Source: JBBRHQ01 sp963725315
GTDB taxonomy: Bacteria; Actinomycetota; Thermoleophilia; Solirubrobacterales; 70-9
Reading direction: 5' to 3'
DNA: 64,000 nucleotides
Assembly: GCA_963725315.1 (NCBI GenBank)
Contig: CAVRYA010000001.1
Span: 248,001 to 312,000 of the forward strand
This document shows positions 23,405-31,851 of this stretch, piece by piece. Position numbers and translations under genes: made by a program. Numbering within the stretch: the stretch's first letter is position 1; each line of letters opens with the position of its first letter. Below the pieces are notes generated by a model that was given only the letters and a program-made list of their open reading frames with translations, did no database searches and was not told where the DNA came from.

Positions 23405-25029
23405 GCCGCAACCTCGTAGAGCTCGTTCGCCGACACCACGCCGAGCAGGCCCCGACAGCACTCGACGTCCTCAAGGGGGCGATGGAGGCGCGGGGGGAGA
23501 TCACCGACGAGGACCGCGAGCGCGCCGCCCAGCTCTCCGGGCTGCCCGAGGCGGCCGTCCACGGCGTCTCGACCTTCTACGACGACCTCCTGCAGCCGCG
23601 GGGTCGCCGCCACGTGCGGGTCTGCACCGGCACCGCCTGCTTCGCCGCCAGCGGCGACGAGCACGTCCGCGAGCTGCGCGAGGGCCTCGGGCTGGAGCTG
23701 GGGGAGCGAGGCGCCGACGGCGAGGTCTCGCTGGCCGAGACGGTCTGCCTCGGCTTCTGCCACTCCTCCCCGGCGGTCCGGGTCGGCGACACCGTGGACG
23801 CCGGTCCCGGGGCGATCGGGCGGGTCCTCGCCGCGGAGGAGGTCGAGGCGCCCGAGCCCCCGTGGCAGAGCACGCTCCCCGAGCCGGTGCTCCTGCGCCC
23901 CGGCGACTACTCGGGCCTGCGCCGGGCACGGGAGGAGATGACGCCGCCTGAGCTGCTGGAGGAGGTCAAGGCGGCGAATGTCCGCGGTCGCGGCGGCGCC
24001 GGCTTCCCGGCCGGGCCGAAGTGGGAGTTCGCGGCGAAGGAGGCGAGCGAGGAGAAGTTCGTGGTCGCCAACGGCGACGAAGGCGACCCCGGCTCCTACA
24101 TCGACAAGTACCTGATGGAGCAGAACCCGGCCCTCCTGATCGAGGGGATGGCGATCGCCGCACACGCGGTCGGCGCCGCCCACGGCTTCGTCCTCACCCG
24201 CTCCGAGTACCCGCGCTCCAAGCCGCTGCTCGAAGCTGCCGTCGCCGAGGCCCGGGAACAGGGTGCCCTGGAGGACTTCGACGTCACCGTCCTCGAGGGC
24301 GCCGGCTCCTACGTGGTCGGCGAGGAGACGGCGCTGCTTGCCTGCCTCGAGGGACTGCGCGGGACGGTCTCGGCGCGCCCGCCGTTCCCGGCGCAACGCG
24401 GGCTCTACGGCTTGCCGACCGTGGTCAACAACGTCGAGACCCTCTGCAACGTCCCCTTCGTCGCCCTGCATGGCGCCGCCGCCTACGCCGAGCTCAGCCC
24501 AGGCGCCACGCCGGGCTCGAAGCTCGTCTGTTTCAACGAGCGCTTCGCCCGGCCGGGGGTCTACGAGGTCCGCTTCGGAACCCCCGTACGCGAGCTCTGC
24601 GAAGAGCTCGCCGGCGGCCTGGTCGAGGGCGCCGAGATCAAGGCGGTGCAGATCGGCGGCCCCCTGGGGGGGATCCTGCCCGCGCACCTCCTCGACACGC
24701 CATTCGACTTCGACCAGCTGGCCGAGCAGGGGTGCATGGTCGGCCACGGGAGTATCTTGGGTTTTGACGAGGGGACCGATATGAGGGACCTGGCAACGCA
24801 TCTGCTTCGCTTCGGCGCCCACGAGAGTTGCGGCAAGTGCTTCCCCTGCCGTATCGGGCTGCGCCGCGCCCATGAGGCGTTCGCCCGCCCCGAGCCGGTC
24901 GACCGCGAGGCGCTGGAGGATCTGCTCGAGGTGCTGGAGGTCTCCAGCCTCTGCGCCCATGGCGGGGGGATCCCGGCTCCGATGCGCAGCCTGCTCGCCC
25001 ACTTCCCCGAGGAGCTGGGGCTGGCGTGA
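23401..25029 (+). CDS. NuoE-NuoF fusion, diaphorase subunit of NAD-dependent formate dehydrogenase
   Basis: A 542-aa fusion protein. The N-terminal NuoE/FdsG-like part carries Cys75, Cys80, Cys116 and Cys120 (CTGTAC and CLGFC), ligands of a [2Fe-2S] cluster. The NuoF/FdsB-like part has the FMN/NADH motifs GRGGAGFPAGPKWEF and NGDEGDPGSYIDKYLMEQNP, and a [4Fe-4S] site at Cys477, Cys480, Cys483 and Cys518 (SCGKCFPC). It passes electrons from formate to NAD. No ATG, GTG or TTG fits the usual overlap; CTG 23401 forms CTGA with the mgsC stop and is preceded by an AAGGACGG-like site, so it is the likely start. TTG 23374 is the alternative. It is followed by the ferredoxin subunit with an ATGA-like (GTGA) overlap. 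Confidence 0.88.
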   Translation: MSRNLVELVRRHHAEQAPTALDVLKGAMEARGEITDEDRERAAQLSGLPEAAVHGVSTFYDDLLQPRGRRHVRVCTGTACFAASGDEHVRELREGLGLELGERGADGEVSLAETVCLGFCHSSPAVRVGDTVDAGPGAIGRVLAAEEVEAPEPPWQSTLPEPVLLRPGDYSGLRRAREEMTPPELLEEVKAANVRGRGGAGFPAGPKWEFAAKEASEEKFVVANGDEGDPGSYIDKYLMEQNPALLIEGMAIAAHAVGAAHGFVLTRSEYPRSKPLLEAAVAEAREQGALEDFDVTVLEGAGSYVVGEETALLACLEGLRGTVSARPPFPAQRGLYGLPTVVNNVETLCNVPFVALHGAAAYAELSPGATPGSKLVCFNERFARPGVYEVRFGTPVRELCEELAGGLVEGAEIKAVQIGGPLGGILPAHLLDTPFDFDQLAEQGCMVGHGSILGFDEGTDMRDLATHLLRFGAHESCGKCFPCRIGLRRAHEAFARPEPVDREALEDLLEVLEVSSLCAHGGGIPAPMRSLLAHFPEELGLA

Positions 25030-25659
25030 GCGCGATCACCGTCGATGGGCGAGAGGTCGACTTCGAACCGGGCGCGACGGTGCTGGAGGCGGCGCGGGCG
25101 GCGGGCGCCAGCGTGCCGACCCTCTGCTTCGACGACCGCCAGGCTCCCTTCGGCGCCTGCCGGGTCTGCCTCGTCTCCTCCGAGGGGGCGGTGCTGCCGG
25201 CCTGCACCACGCAGTGCCGGGAGGGAATGGCGATCGAGACCACCGATGAGCGGGCGCGGCGGGTCGCCCGGGGCGTGGTCGAGCTGGTCCTCTCCGAGCT
25301 GCCCGAGCCGCCGGCGCCGCACACCGAGCTGGCCGAGGTCGCCCGCGCGCTCGACGCCGGCGAGCCGCGCTGGAGGGGCGAGACCCACCATCCCCGCCAC
25401 GACCTCGCCCACCCCTACCTGGCCTTCCGCCACGAGCTCTGCATCTCCTGCGGGCGCTGCGTGCGCGCCTGCGACGAGGTGCAGGGGACCTTCGCGCTGA
25501 CCGCGACCGGGCGCGGGTTCTCGGCCAACATCGCCGCCGGGTCTCGACCACGGCTTCCGGGAATCGGCTTGCGTTTCCTGCGGCGCCTGCGCCGATACCT
25601 GTCCCACCGACGCGATCACCGAGCAGACCCTGCTCGAGGAGGTGATCCAGATTCAGTGA
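25026..25659 (+). CDS. Formate dehydrogenase ferredoxin-type subunit (NuoG N-terminal-like), one frameshift
   Basis: About 210 aa after correcting one surplus base near 25540 (in the GCCGGGTCT context). Domains: an N-terminal [2Fe-2S] plant-type ferredoxin (LCFDDRQAPFGACRVCLVSS then LPACTTQC); a His-Cys region starting HPYLAFRHELCISCGRCVRA; then CVSCGACADTCPTDAITEQT, which gives two [4Fe-4S] sites. This is the electron-wire segment that in FdsA or NuoG is normally fused to the catalytic chain; here it ends with its own TGA (25657-25659), overlapped by the GTG of the next gene. It starts with an overlap (GTGA) on the diaphorase gene. It links FMN subunit and molybdenum subunit. Confidence 0.8.
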
Positions 25660-27744
25660 GCGAAGATCGCTTCGATTCAACCGTGACCACGACCTGCGGC
25701 TACTGCGGGGTCGGGTGCAGCCTCGAGGCGCACGTGCAGCGACGGGCGGATCCGCTCGATCGGCCCGCGCCGACGGGCCGGCCAACCACGGTCACACCTG
25801 CCTCAAGGGACGCTTCGCCCACCGCTTCTCCCGCCACCGCGAGCGCCTCAGCACGCCGCTGATCCGCGAGGGTGGCGAGCTGCGCGAGGCGAGCTGGGAT
25901 GAGGCGATCGGGCTGATCGCCTCGGAGCTGGGCCGGATCAAGGCCGACCACGGAGCCGACGCGATCGCCGGCCTCGCCTCCTCGCGCGCCACCAACGAGG
26001 ACTGCTACGTGATGTCGCGGCTGATGCGCGCGGCCATCGGCACCAACAACATCGACAACTGCTCGCGGGTCTGCCACTCCCCCACCTCCTGGGCGCTTCG
26101 CAAGTCCTTCGGGCTCTCCGGCGCGACCGGGAACTTCGACGACATCGACCACGCCGAGGCGGCGATCCTGATCGGGGTCAACCCGACCGCCGGGCACCCG
26201 GTGGTCGGGGCGCGGCTGAAGCAGGCGGCGCTGCGCGGCTGCCGGCTGGTGACGATCGACCCGCGCCGGATCGAGCTGGCCGACTACGGCGCCCTGCACC
26301 TGGCGCCGCGGCCGGGGACCAACGCCGCGGTGATGCTCGGACTCGCCCACGTGGCGGCGCGCGACGGCTTCCTCGACTCCGAGCTTCGTCGCCGAGCGCA
26401 CCGAGGGCTACGAGGCGGTCGAGGAGCTGCTCGAGCAGTACTCGCCCGACGCGGTCGAGGAGATCACGGCGATCCCCGCCGCCGATCTCGAGCGTGCGGC
26501 GCACATCTACTGCGAGGCAGGCGAGGCATCGATCCTCTGGGGCCTTGGGGTCACCGAGCACAAGTACGGCTCCGAGGTGGTGCGGCTGATCTGCAACCTG
26601 GCGATGATGACCGGCAAGGTCGGCCGGCCCGGCTCGGCGCTGCTGCCGCTGCGCGGCCAGAACAACGTCCAGGGCTCCTCGGACATGGGGGCGCTGCCCG
26701 ACACCTACACCGCCTACCGCCCGGTCGGCGACGAGGAGGTGGCGCGCTCCTTCGAGGCAGGCCTGGGGCGTGCCGCTCTCGCGCCAGAAGGGCTACACGA
26801 TCCCGCAGATGTTCGACGCCGCGGTCGAGGGCCGGCTGAAGGCGATGTACATCTTCGGCGAGGACGTCGCCCAGACCGACCCCAACACCGCCCACGTGGT
26901 CGCGGCGCTCGAGTCGCTCGAGTTCCTGGTCTGCCAGGACATCTTCGAGACCGAGACCAGCAAGTACGCCGACGTGATCCTGCCCGCCTCCTCCTTCCTG
27001 GAGAAGGAGGGCACCTTCACCAACGCCGAGCGCCGCATCCAGCTGGTCCGCCCGGCGCTCGACCCGCCCGGGGAGGCCCGCACCGACTTCGCGATCATCA
27101 CCGAGGTCTCGCGGGCCCTGGGGCACGAGATGGGCTACGCCGACCCCTCCGCAGTGATGGACGAGATCGCCGCGCTCACCCCCCACTTCGCCGGGGTCAG
27201 CTTCGAGCGGCTCCAGGAGCGCGGCCTGCAGTGGCCGGTCGAGCCCGACGGCACCGACGCGACGATCCTCTACGCGGAGCGATTCGACAAGCCGGACGGC
27301 CTGGGGCGCTTCGCGCCGATCCCCTACAAGCCGCCGGGCGACGCGGCCGACGACGACTTCCCGCTGATCCTGGTCACCGGGCGGGTGCTCCAGCACTACA
27401 ACGCCGGGACGATGACCCGTCGCACCGCCAACCTCGAGCTGGTCGACCGCGACTGGCTCGAGGTCCACCCCGACGACGCGGAGCGACTGTGGATCGAGGA
27501 CGGCGGGGTGGTCTCGGTGCGCAGCAGGGTGGGCCGGATCGAGCTGCACGCGAAGGTCACCGAGCGGATCGAGCCCGGCCACGTCTTCACCAGCTTCCAC
27601 TTCCCGGAGGCCCGCACCAACCTGCTGGTCGGGAGCTCGGCCGACGTCAACACCTCCTGCCCCGAGTACAAGGTGGTGGCGGTGGACGTGCGACCGGTGG
27701 CGGAGGAGCCGTCGGAGAGGCCCGTGATCGGGGTCGCCGGTTGA
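25656..27744 (+). CDS. fdhA: Formate dehydrogenase catalytic subunit (molybdopterin), frameshifted
   Basis: The GTG start at 25656 overlaps the preceding stop. Removing four single surplus bases (near 25740, 25772, 26385 and 26765) gives a 694-aa FdhF-like chain. The N-terminal [4Fe-4S] motif is TTTCGYCGVGCSLEAHV. The metal-ligand region is DNCSRVCHSPTSWALRKSFG, with Cys rather than selenocysteine before the catalytic His. Molybdopterin-binding segments include AILIGVNPTAGHPVVGARLK and GRPGSALLPLRGQNNVQGSS. The C-terminal molydopterin dinucleotide domain has LVTGRVLQHYNAGTMTRRTA and VRSRVGRIELHAKV. It oxidises formate to CO2. It is complete apart from the frame breaks and coupled to fdhD by TTGA. 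Confidence 0.87.
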
Positions 27745-28489
27745 GCGACCGGATGGTCGCGACCGTCGAGTGCGAAGGTCGCACCGATGAGGTCGCGGTC
27801 GAGGACCCGCTGGAGATCCGCGTCGACGGCGAGCCGCTGGCGGTGACCATGCGGACCCCCGGCCACGACGAGGAGCTGGCGCTCGGCTTCCTGCACGGCG
27901 AGGGTCTGATCGATCGGCGCCCACGAGGCCGGCCCGACCGAGGACTTCGCCTCCAACGTCGTCGAGGTCGCCGGGCCGCTGCTGCGTGATCCCGGCGCTC
28001 GGCGCTTCTACACCACCTCCTCCTGCGGGATCTGCGGCCGCGGTGCCCTGGAGGAGGTGGCCGTGGGGCCCCGGTCGCGGCGGAAGGCCCGCAGGTCTCA
28101 CGACGCTGCTGGCCGATCTACCGGAGCGGCTGCAACAGCCGGCCTTCTACCGCACCGGCGGGCTCCACGCCGCGGGCCTCTTCGATGCCGGCGGCGAGCC
28201 GGTGATCGTCCGCGAGGATGTGGGCCGCCACAACGCTCTCGACAAGGTGATCGGGTGGGCGCTGGGCGAGGGGCTGCTCCCATTGGGGGGCCGAATGCTC
28301 TGCGTCAGCGGCCGGCTCTCCTATGAGCTGGTGCAGAAGACCGCGGTGGCCGGCGGCCCGATCCTGGTTGGGGTCGGTGCTCCGAGCTCGCTGGCGATCG
28401 AGCTGGCGGCCGACCGCAATATCACCCTCGGCGGCTTCGCCCGCAAGGGCAGTATCAATGTCTACTCGGGCACTCACCGGCTTGCCTGA
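27741..28489 (+). CDS. fdhD: Formate dehydrogenase accessory sulfurtransferase FdhD, frameshifted
   Basis: A 248-aa protein after removing two surplus bases (near 27915 and 28090). It starts at TTG 27741 (TTGA overlap with fdhA) or ATG 27753. Signatures are RTPGHDEELALGFLHGEGLI, the sulfur-relay cysteines in TTSSCGICGRGALEE, then VREDVGRHNALDKVIGWALG, LCVSGRLSYELVQKTAVAGG and GVGAPSSLAIELAADRNITL. FdhD sulfurates the molybdenum cofactor of formate dehydrogenases, so its place directly after the catalytic subunit is expected. A decayed copy of its C-terminal half lies at 29280-29599. Confidence 0.88.
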
Positions 28490-28557
28490 GCCCGATGGCC
28501 GTCTCGGCTGGGGCCTGGTCTGACCGGCAAGTCGCCACTCCATCCGCCTCGCTCTTG

Positions 28558-28594
28558 TGAGAGTTCTCTCATCCGGTCCTTAGGCCGACCTAAG
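28558..28594. promoter_or_regulatory. Two adjacent palindromes upstream of the cytochrome-b-like gene
   Basis: TGAGAGTTCTCTCA (28558-28571) is a perfect 6-2-6 palindrome. Eight bases on, CTTAGGCCGACCTAAG (28579-28594) is a perfect 6-4-6 inverted repeat. They end 25 bases before the ATG at 28620, where an operator would be expected. The second could fold as a weak hairpin. No regulator can be assigned. Confidence 0.45.
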
Positions 28595-28619
28595 CCTCTG
28601 CGGCCAGGATCGACGTTCG

Positions 28620-29231
28620 ATGTACCGGGAGACCGACGGCATCGCCCGAGACGGGGTCGTGGGAAACGCGCGTGTGACCGGCGGCACGGCGGCGATGCTG
28701 CTCATCCTTCTGGCGATCGAGGGGGCGACGATTCCCTTCATTGGCCCTCTCGTCGGGCCTCACATCTTCATCGGAATGCTGCTGATACCGCCGGTGCTGC
28801 TGAAGCTCGGGAGCACCGGCTATCGCTTTACCCGCTACTACTCCGGCGCACCGAGTTACCGCCGCAACGGCCCTCCGCCTCTTGCGCTGCGGGTGCTCGC
28901 GCCCGGGGTGGTCCTGACGACGCTGGCGCTGTTCGGGACGGGGGTCGCGCTGCTGATCGCCGGTCCGCACACGGGCTCGCTGACGGTCCTGCACAAGGCC
29001 AGCTTCATCGCCTGGTTCGCGCTGATGACCCTCCACGTGCTCGGCCACGTGCTCGAGGTCCCGAGGCTCGCCTTCGCCGACTGGCGGAGCAGAGGGGGTC
29101 GCGAAGCCGAAATCGCCGGCTCCGGGCTGCGGCTCATGCTCCTGGGTAGCTCAATCCTCGCCGGCCTCGTCCTCGCGGCGGCGACAATCTCCCTCGCCGC
29201 CCCGTGGCTCTCCTCCCTACCAGGCGGCTGA
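28620..29231 (+). CDS. Four-helix integral membrane protein, cytochrome-b-like
   Basis: A 203-aa protein with four predicted transmembrane helices: around AAMLLILLAIEGATIPFIG, PHIFIGMLLIPPVLLKL, VLAPGVVLTTLALFGTGVAL with KASFIAWFALMTLHVLGHVL following, and MLLGSSILAGLVLAAATISL. Histidines lie inside or at the ends of helices (GPHIFIG, VLHKAS, TLHVLGH), with pairs spaced as in di-haem b-type cytochromes. It may be a haem-carrying membrane protein related to cytochrome b561 or formate dehydrogenase gamma subunits. Lying after fdhD, it could connect formate oxidation to the quinone pool, but it is separated by about 130 bases and its own palindromes. The exact family is uncertain. Confidence 0.6.
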   Translation: MYRETDGIARDGVVGNARVTGGTAAMLLILLAIEGATIPFIGPLVGPHIFIGMLLIPPVLLKLGSTGYRFTRYYSGAPSYRRNGPPPLALRVLAPGVVLTTLALFGTGVALLIAGPHTGSLTVLHKASFIAWFALMTLHVLGHVLEVPRLAFADWRSRGGREAEIAGSGLRLMLLGSSILAGLVLAAATISLAAPWLSSLPGG

Positions 29232-29279
29232 TCCCGAATCCCGGCGAATCAATGAGGGCCGCCGACGTCGGGCCACGCG

Positions 29280-29599
29280 ATCCAGGTGCGCGAGGACGTG
29301 GCCGCCACAACGCCCTCGACAAGCTGATCGGCTGGGCGCTGATCGGCGGGAAGCTGCCACTGGCGGAGCGGATCCTCTGCGTCAGCGGCCGCCTCCCGTT
29401 TGAGCTGGTCCAGAAGGCCGCCGTGGCCGGCGCCCCGATCCTGATCGGGGTCGGCGCCCCGAGCTCGCTGGCGATCGAGCTGGCGGCGGACCGCAACATC
29501 ACCCTCGGCGGCTTCGCCCGCGAGGGCCGGATCAACGTCTACACGGGCCCTCAGCGCGTCTCGGCCGATCCGGGCGACGGAGCTGAGTCCGCCGGTTGA
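29280..29599 (+). pseudogene. Truncated second copy of fdhD (C-terminal half)
   Basis: The open stretch carries RHNALDKLIGWALIGGKLPL, LCVSGRLPFELVQKAAVAGA and GVGAPSSLAIELAADRNITL, closely matching the C-terminal half of FdhD at 28220-28489. Just upstream, GTGCGCGAGGACGTGG would encode the preceding VREDVG, but one base is missing compared with the intact gene, so the frame is broken. The N-terminal half with the CGICG motif is absent. The two copies differ at many synonymous positions, so the duplication is not recent. It lies directly after the cytochrome-b-like gene, as if a formate dehydrogenase accessory block had been duplicated and lost. Confidence 0.8.
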
Positions 29600-29634
29600 G
29601 GCTGTGATCCTCCCGGCGCTGCATGCCGCGACCC

Positions 29635-30183
29635 TCAGGGGGCCGGGCGCCGGATCTCCCGAGCCGGGTTGCCGGCGACGGTGGCGCCGGGCGCCACGTC
29701 GCGGGTGACGACTGAGCCGGCCCCGACCATCGCCCCTTCCCCGATCCGCACCCCGCCGAGGATCACCGCCGCCGAGCCGACCGCGGCACCGCGCTCGACG
29801 GTGGTCGTCATCAACTCCCAATCCTCGTCGCCCTTCAGCCTCCCGTCCTCGGTGGTCGCCCGCGGCAGCTTGTCGTTGATGAAGACCACGCCGTGCCCGA
29901 TGAAGACCTCGTCCGCGATCGTGATCCCCTCGCAGATGAACGAATGGCTCTGGATCTTGCAGTCCGAGCCGATCTCCGCTCCGGCCTGGATCTCTACGAA
30001 GGTCCCCACCCGCGTCCGCGAGCCGATCCGGCAGCCGTAGAGATTCGTGAACGAGCGCACGACCACCTCGTCACCGAACTCGACGTCGACGATCAGCCTG
30101 TGGGGGGCGTCGTTGGCCGGCACCGCGGGCATCACCGAGAGGCTCTCACAACCCGATCGCCGGGTCGCCCGAGCGTCCTCCAC
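29635..30183 (-). CDS. Left-handed beta-helix (hexapeptide) acyltransferase
   Basis: A 182-aa protein (165 aa if Met 30132 is the start). It has hexapeptide repeats of the LbH family: NLYGCRIGSRTRVGTFVEIQ, AGAEIGSDCKIQSHSFICEG, ADEVFIGHGVVFINDKLPRA, AAVGSAAVILGGVRIGEGAM and VGAGSVVTRDVAPGATVAGN. The order and the FINDK loop resemble WlbB/FdtC-type N-acetyltransferases acting on nucleotide-linked 3-amino sugars. The DegT-type aminotransferase at 31852-32988, on the same strand, would make such an amino sugar. It therefore probably belongs to the surface glycan pathway. The unrelated RTX gene and stress-protein gene lie between them. Confidence 0.78.
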   Translation of the reverse strand: MEDARATRRSGCESLSVMPAVPANDAPHRLIVDVEFGDEVVVRSFTNLYGCRIGSRTRVGTFVEIQAGAEIGSDCKIQSHSFICEGITIADEVFIGHGVVFINDKLPRATTEDGRLKGDEDWELMTTTVERGAAVGSAAVILGGVRIGEGAMVGAGSVVTRDVAPGATVAGNPAREIRRPAP

Positions 30184-30225
30184 TCTCGCGTTGACCTCAG
30201 CCGGAGTCGCGTCCGGCCCGACCCA

Positions 30226-31351
30226 TCAGTGGCGAACGACCTCGACGCCCCTGACCGTGTCGCGGCGACGATCGACGGTGGCGATGTCGTGGTTGCCGCC
30301 CCCGCCGTTGACGTCGTCGGCCGCGCCGTCGTGTGCCTTGATCTTGTCGTCCGCAGCGCCGCCGGAGAGCGTGTCGCGCCCCGGTCCGCCGTCGAGGCGG
30401 TCCTCGCCGCCCTGGCCGCGCACCGTGTCGGCGCCGGAGTCGCCGCGCAGGTCGTCGCCCCCGCCGCCGCCGTTGATCGTGTCGCCCCCGTTCCCGCCGA
30501 AGACGAGGTCGGCGCCGCCGCGGCCGTTGATCCGGTCATTGCCGCCGCGGCCGCAGATCACGTCGTCGCCGCCGGTGCCGTTCAGCGTGTTGGCCCGGTT
30601 GTCGCCGAGGACGGTGCACTTGCGGAAGAAGAAGACGTTGACGTCCGCCGCCCCGGTGGCCGTCTCGGTCCCGCGCTCCTCCGGGTCGACCGTGGCCTCG
30701 TAATCGACGTTGAGCTGGTAGTCGCCGGCGGGCAGCACGTCGCTGACCACGAAGCCGCGATGGCGCGGTCCCGACGGGCTGCAATCGCCCCCGCCTCGGG
30801 CGAGGAAGCTGCGCTCGAGCGGCCCGGACAGCTCGACGTCGATCTCGGTGCAGTCGTCGTGGTCGCTGTTCTGGGCGTTCAGCGCGCCGGAGAACAGGAA
30901 CGGCGATCGGCCCGCTGGTCGTGAACTCGACCTCGGCGGAGCCTTCCGAGCTCGCGACCGGCACGCCCGGCGCCGGGTTGGAGCTCTTGGTCGCCTCGTC
31001 GCGGAGCCGACCGGTGACGGCGATGTCGTTGAGGGGACCTGTGGGGAACGGCTGGCTCGAGGGGGTCTCCAAGGTCGTGCCCAGCGAGACGAAGGTGTCG
31101 GCCTTGCCCTCGGGCCCGCGCAGCACGGCGGGGTGCAGGTTCTCCGAGAAGCCGATGAAGTCGTTGCGGGACTTGTCGCGGCTGCGCTCGTCGGTGGCGT
31201 TCAGCGCCTGAAAGGTGTCGATGCTCGCGAAGCTGTCCTGGATCGTCACGTTCGGGCCGGCCGGGCCCGCGCCGCCGAGGGCGGCGCTGGCCAGCACGCC
31301 GCAGCCGAGAACCACCATGGCAACCCCTGCAAATGCCGAACGAATGCGCAT
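30226..31351 (-). CDS. Secreted protein with RTX-type calcium-binding repeats, one frameshift
   Basis: The start ATG 31351 has a strong Shine-Dalgarno (AGGAGGGGAAGG). There is a signal peptide (MRIRSAFAGVAMVVLGCGVL) and an N-terminal beta-rich domain of about 200 residues. One surplus base near 30905 breaks the frame; the corrected length is 374 aa. The last 110 residues contain at least seven nonapeptide-like repeats: GGDDVICGRGGNDRINGRGG, ADLVFGGNGGDTINGG and GEDRLDGGPGRDTLSGGAAD, which is the GGxGxDxLx calcium-roll pattern. It is probably exported and folds on binding calcium outside the cell. No type I secretion genes lie nearby, and a Sec signal is present instead, as is common for actinobacterial RTX-repeat proteins. 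The ligand of the N-terminal domain is unknown. Confidence 0.75.
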
Positions 31352-31373
31352 CCTTCCCCTCCTGCTCGAGTCC

Positions 31374-31847
31374 TCACGAGCCTAATACCAGCCGCGGCTT
31401 TGCGCAACTCGGCAGCGCGCGGGCGAGCCTAGCGTTAGGAACGACCAGGACGGGCTGCTTGGCGAGATGCAGCAATCGTTGGGTGACGCTGCCGAGCAGG
31501 ACGCCGCCGACCGGCGAGTGTCCGCGTGTGCCGGTGACGATCAGGTCGGCGGAGACCCGCTCGGCGATCTCCGCGATCACCCGCCCTGCGCCGCCGGCCA
31601 TCACGTCGGCCATCTCGACGCTCGTCGCCAACCCCTGCCCCGCGAGCTCCTCAGCCAGCCGCCTCACCTCGGCCTGGACCTCCTGCTCGTCGGCGCGGAT
31701 GTCGCCCCCGCCCTTGGCGACGATCCGCTCGTCGATGTGGACGAGGACGAGGCTCGCCCCGTCCCGCTTCGCAAGCTCCACCGCAACCTCGGTCGCTCGC
31801 TTCGACGGTTCGGAGCCGTCCAGTGCGAGGGCGATCCGCTCGAACAT
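31374..31847 (-). CDS. Universal stress protein (UspA family)
   Basis: A 157-aa cytoplasmic protein starting MFERIALALDGSEPSKRATE, the standard UspA opening. Further on come the nucleotide-binding signature VSADLIVTGTRGHSPVGGVL and LGSVTQRLLHLAKQPVLVVP, which gives the G-x2-G-x9-G-(S/T) ATP motif. So it is probably an ATP-binding Usp. The long open frame upstream of ATG 31847 overlaps the aminotransferase gene and is a shadow. It lies 4 bases downstream of the DegT gene stop on the same strand and is probably cotranscribed. Its role in a glycan locus is unclear. Confidence 0.88.
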   Translation of the reverse strand: MFERIALALDGSEPSKRATEVAVELAKRDGASLVLVHIDERIVAKGGGDIRADEQEVQAEVRRLAEELAGQGLATSVEMADVMAGGAGRVIAEIAERVSADLIVTGTRGHSPVGGVLLGSVTQRLLHLAKQPVLVVPNARLARALPSCAKPRLVLGS

Positions 31848-31851
31848 CGCC

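Noticed and set aside
29204..29280. The start of the 131-codon frame as the true N-terminus of a second FdhD
   Set aside because: The first part overlaps the end of the membrane protein gene and has no FdhD similarity; the homologous upstream words are in another frame.
30226..30600. Regularly spaced GC-rich repeats resembling a CRISPR array
   Set aside because: They are the coding sequence of RTX nonapeptide repeats; units are imperfect, in frame, and have no unique spacers.
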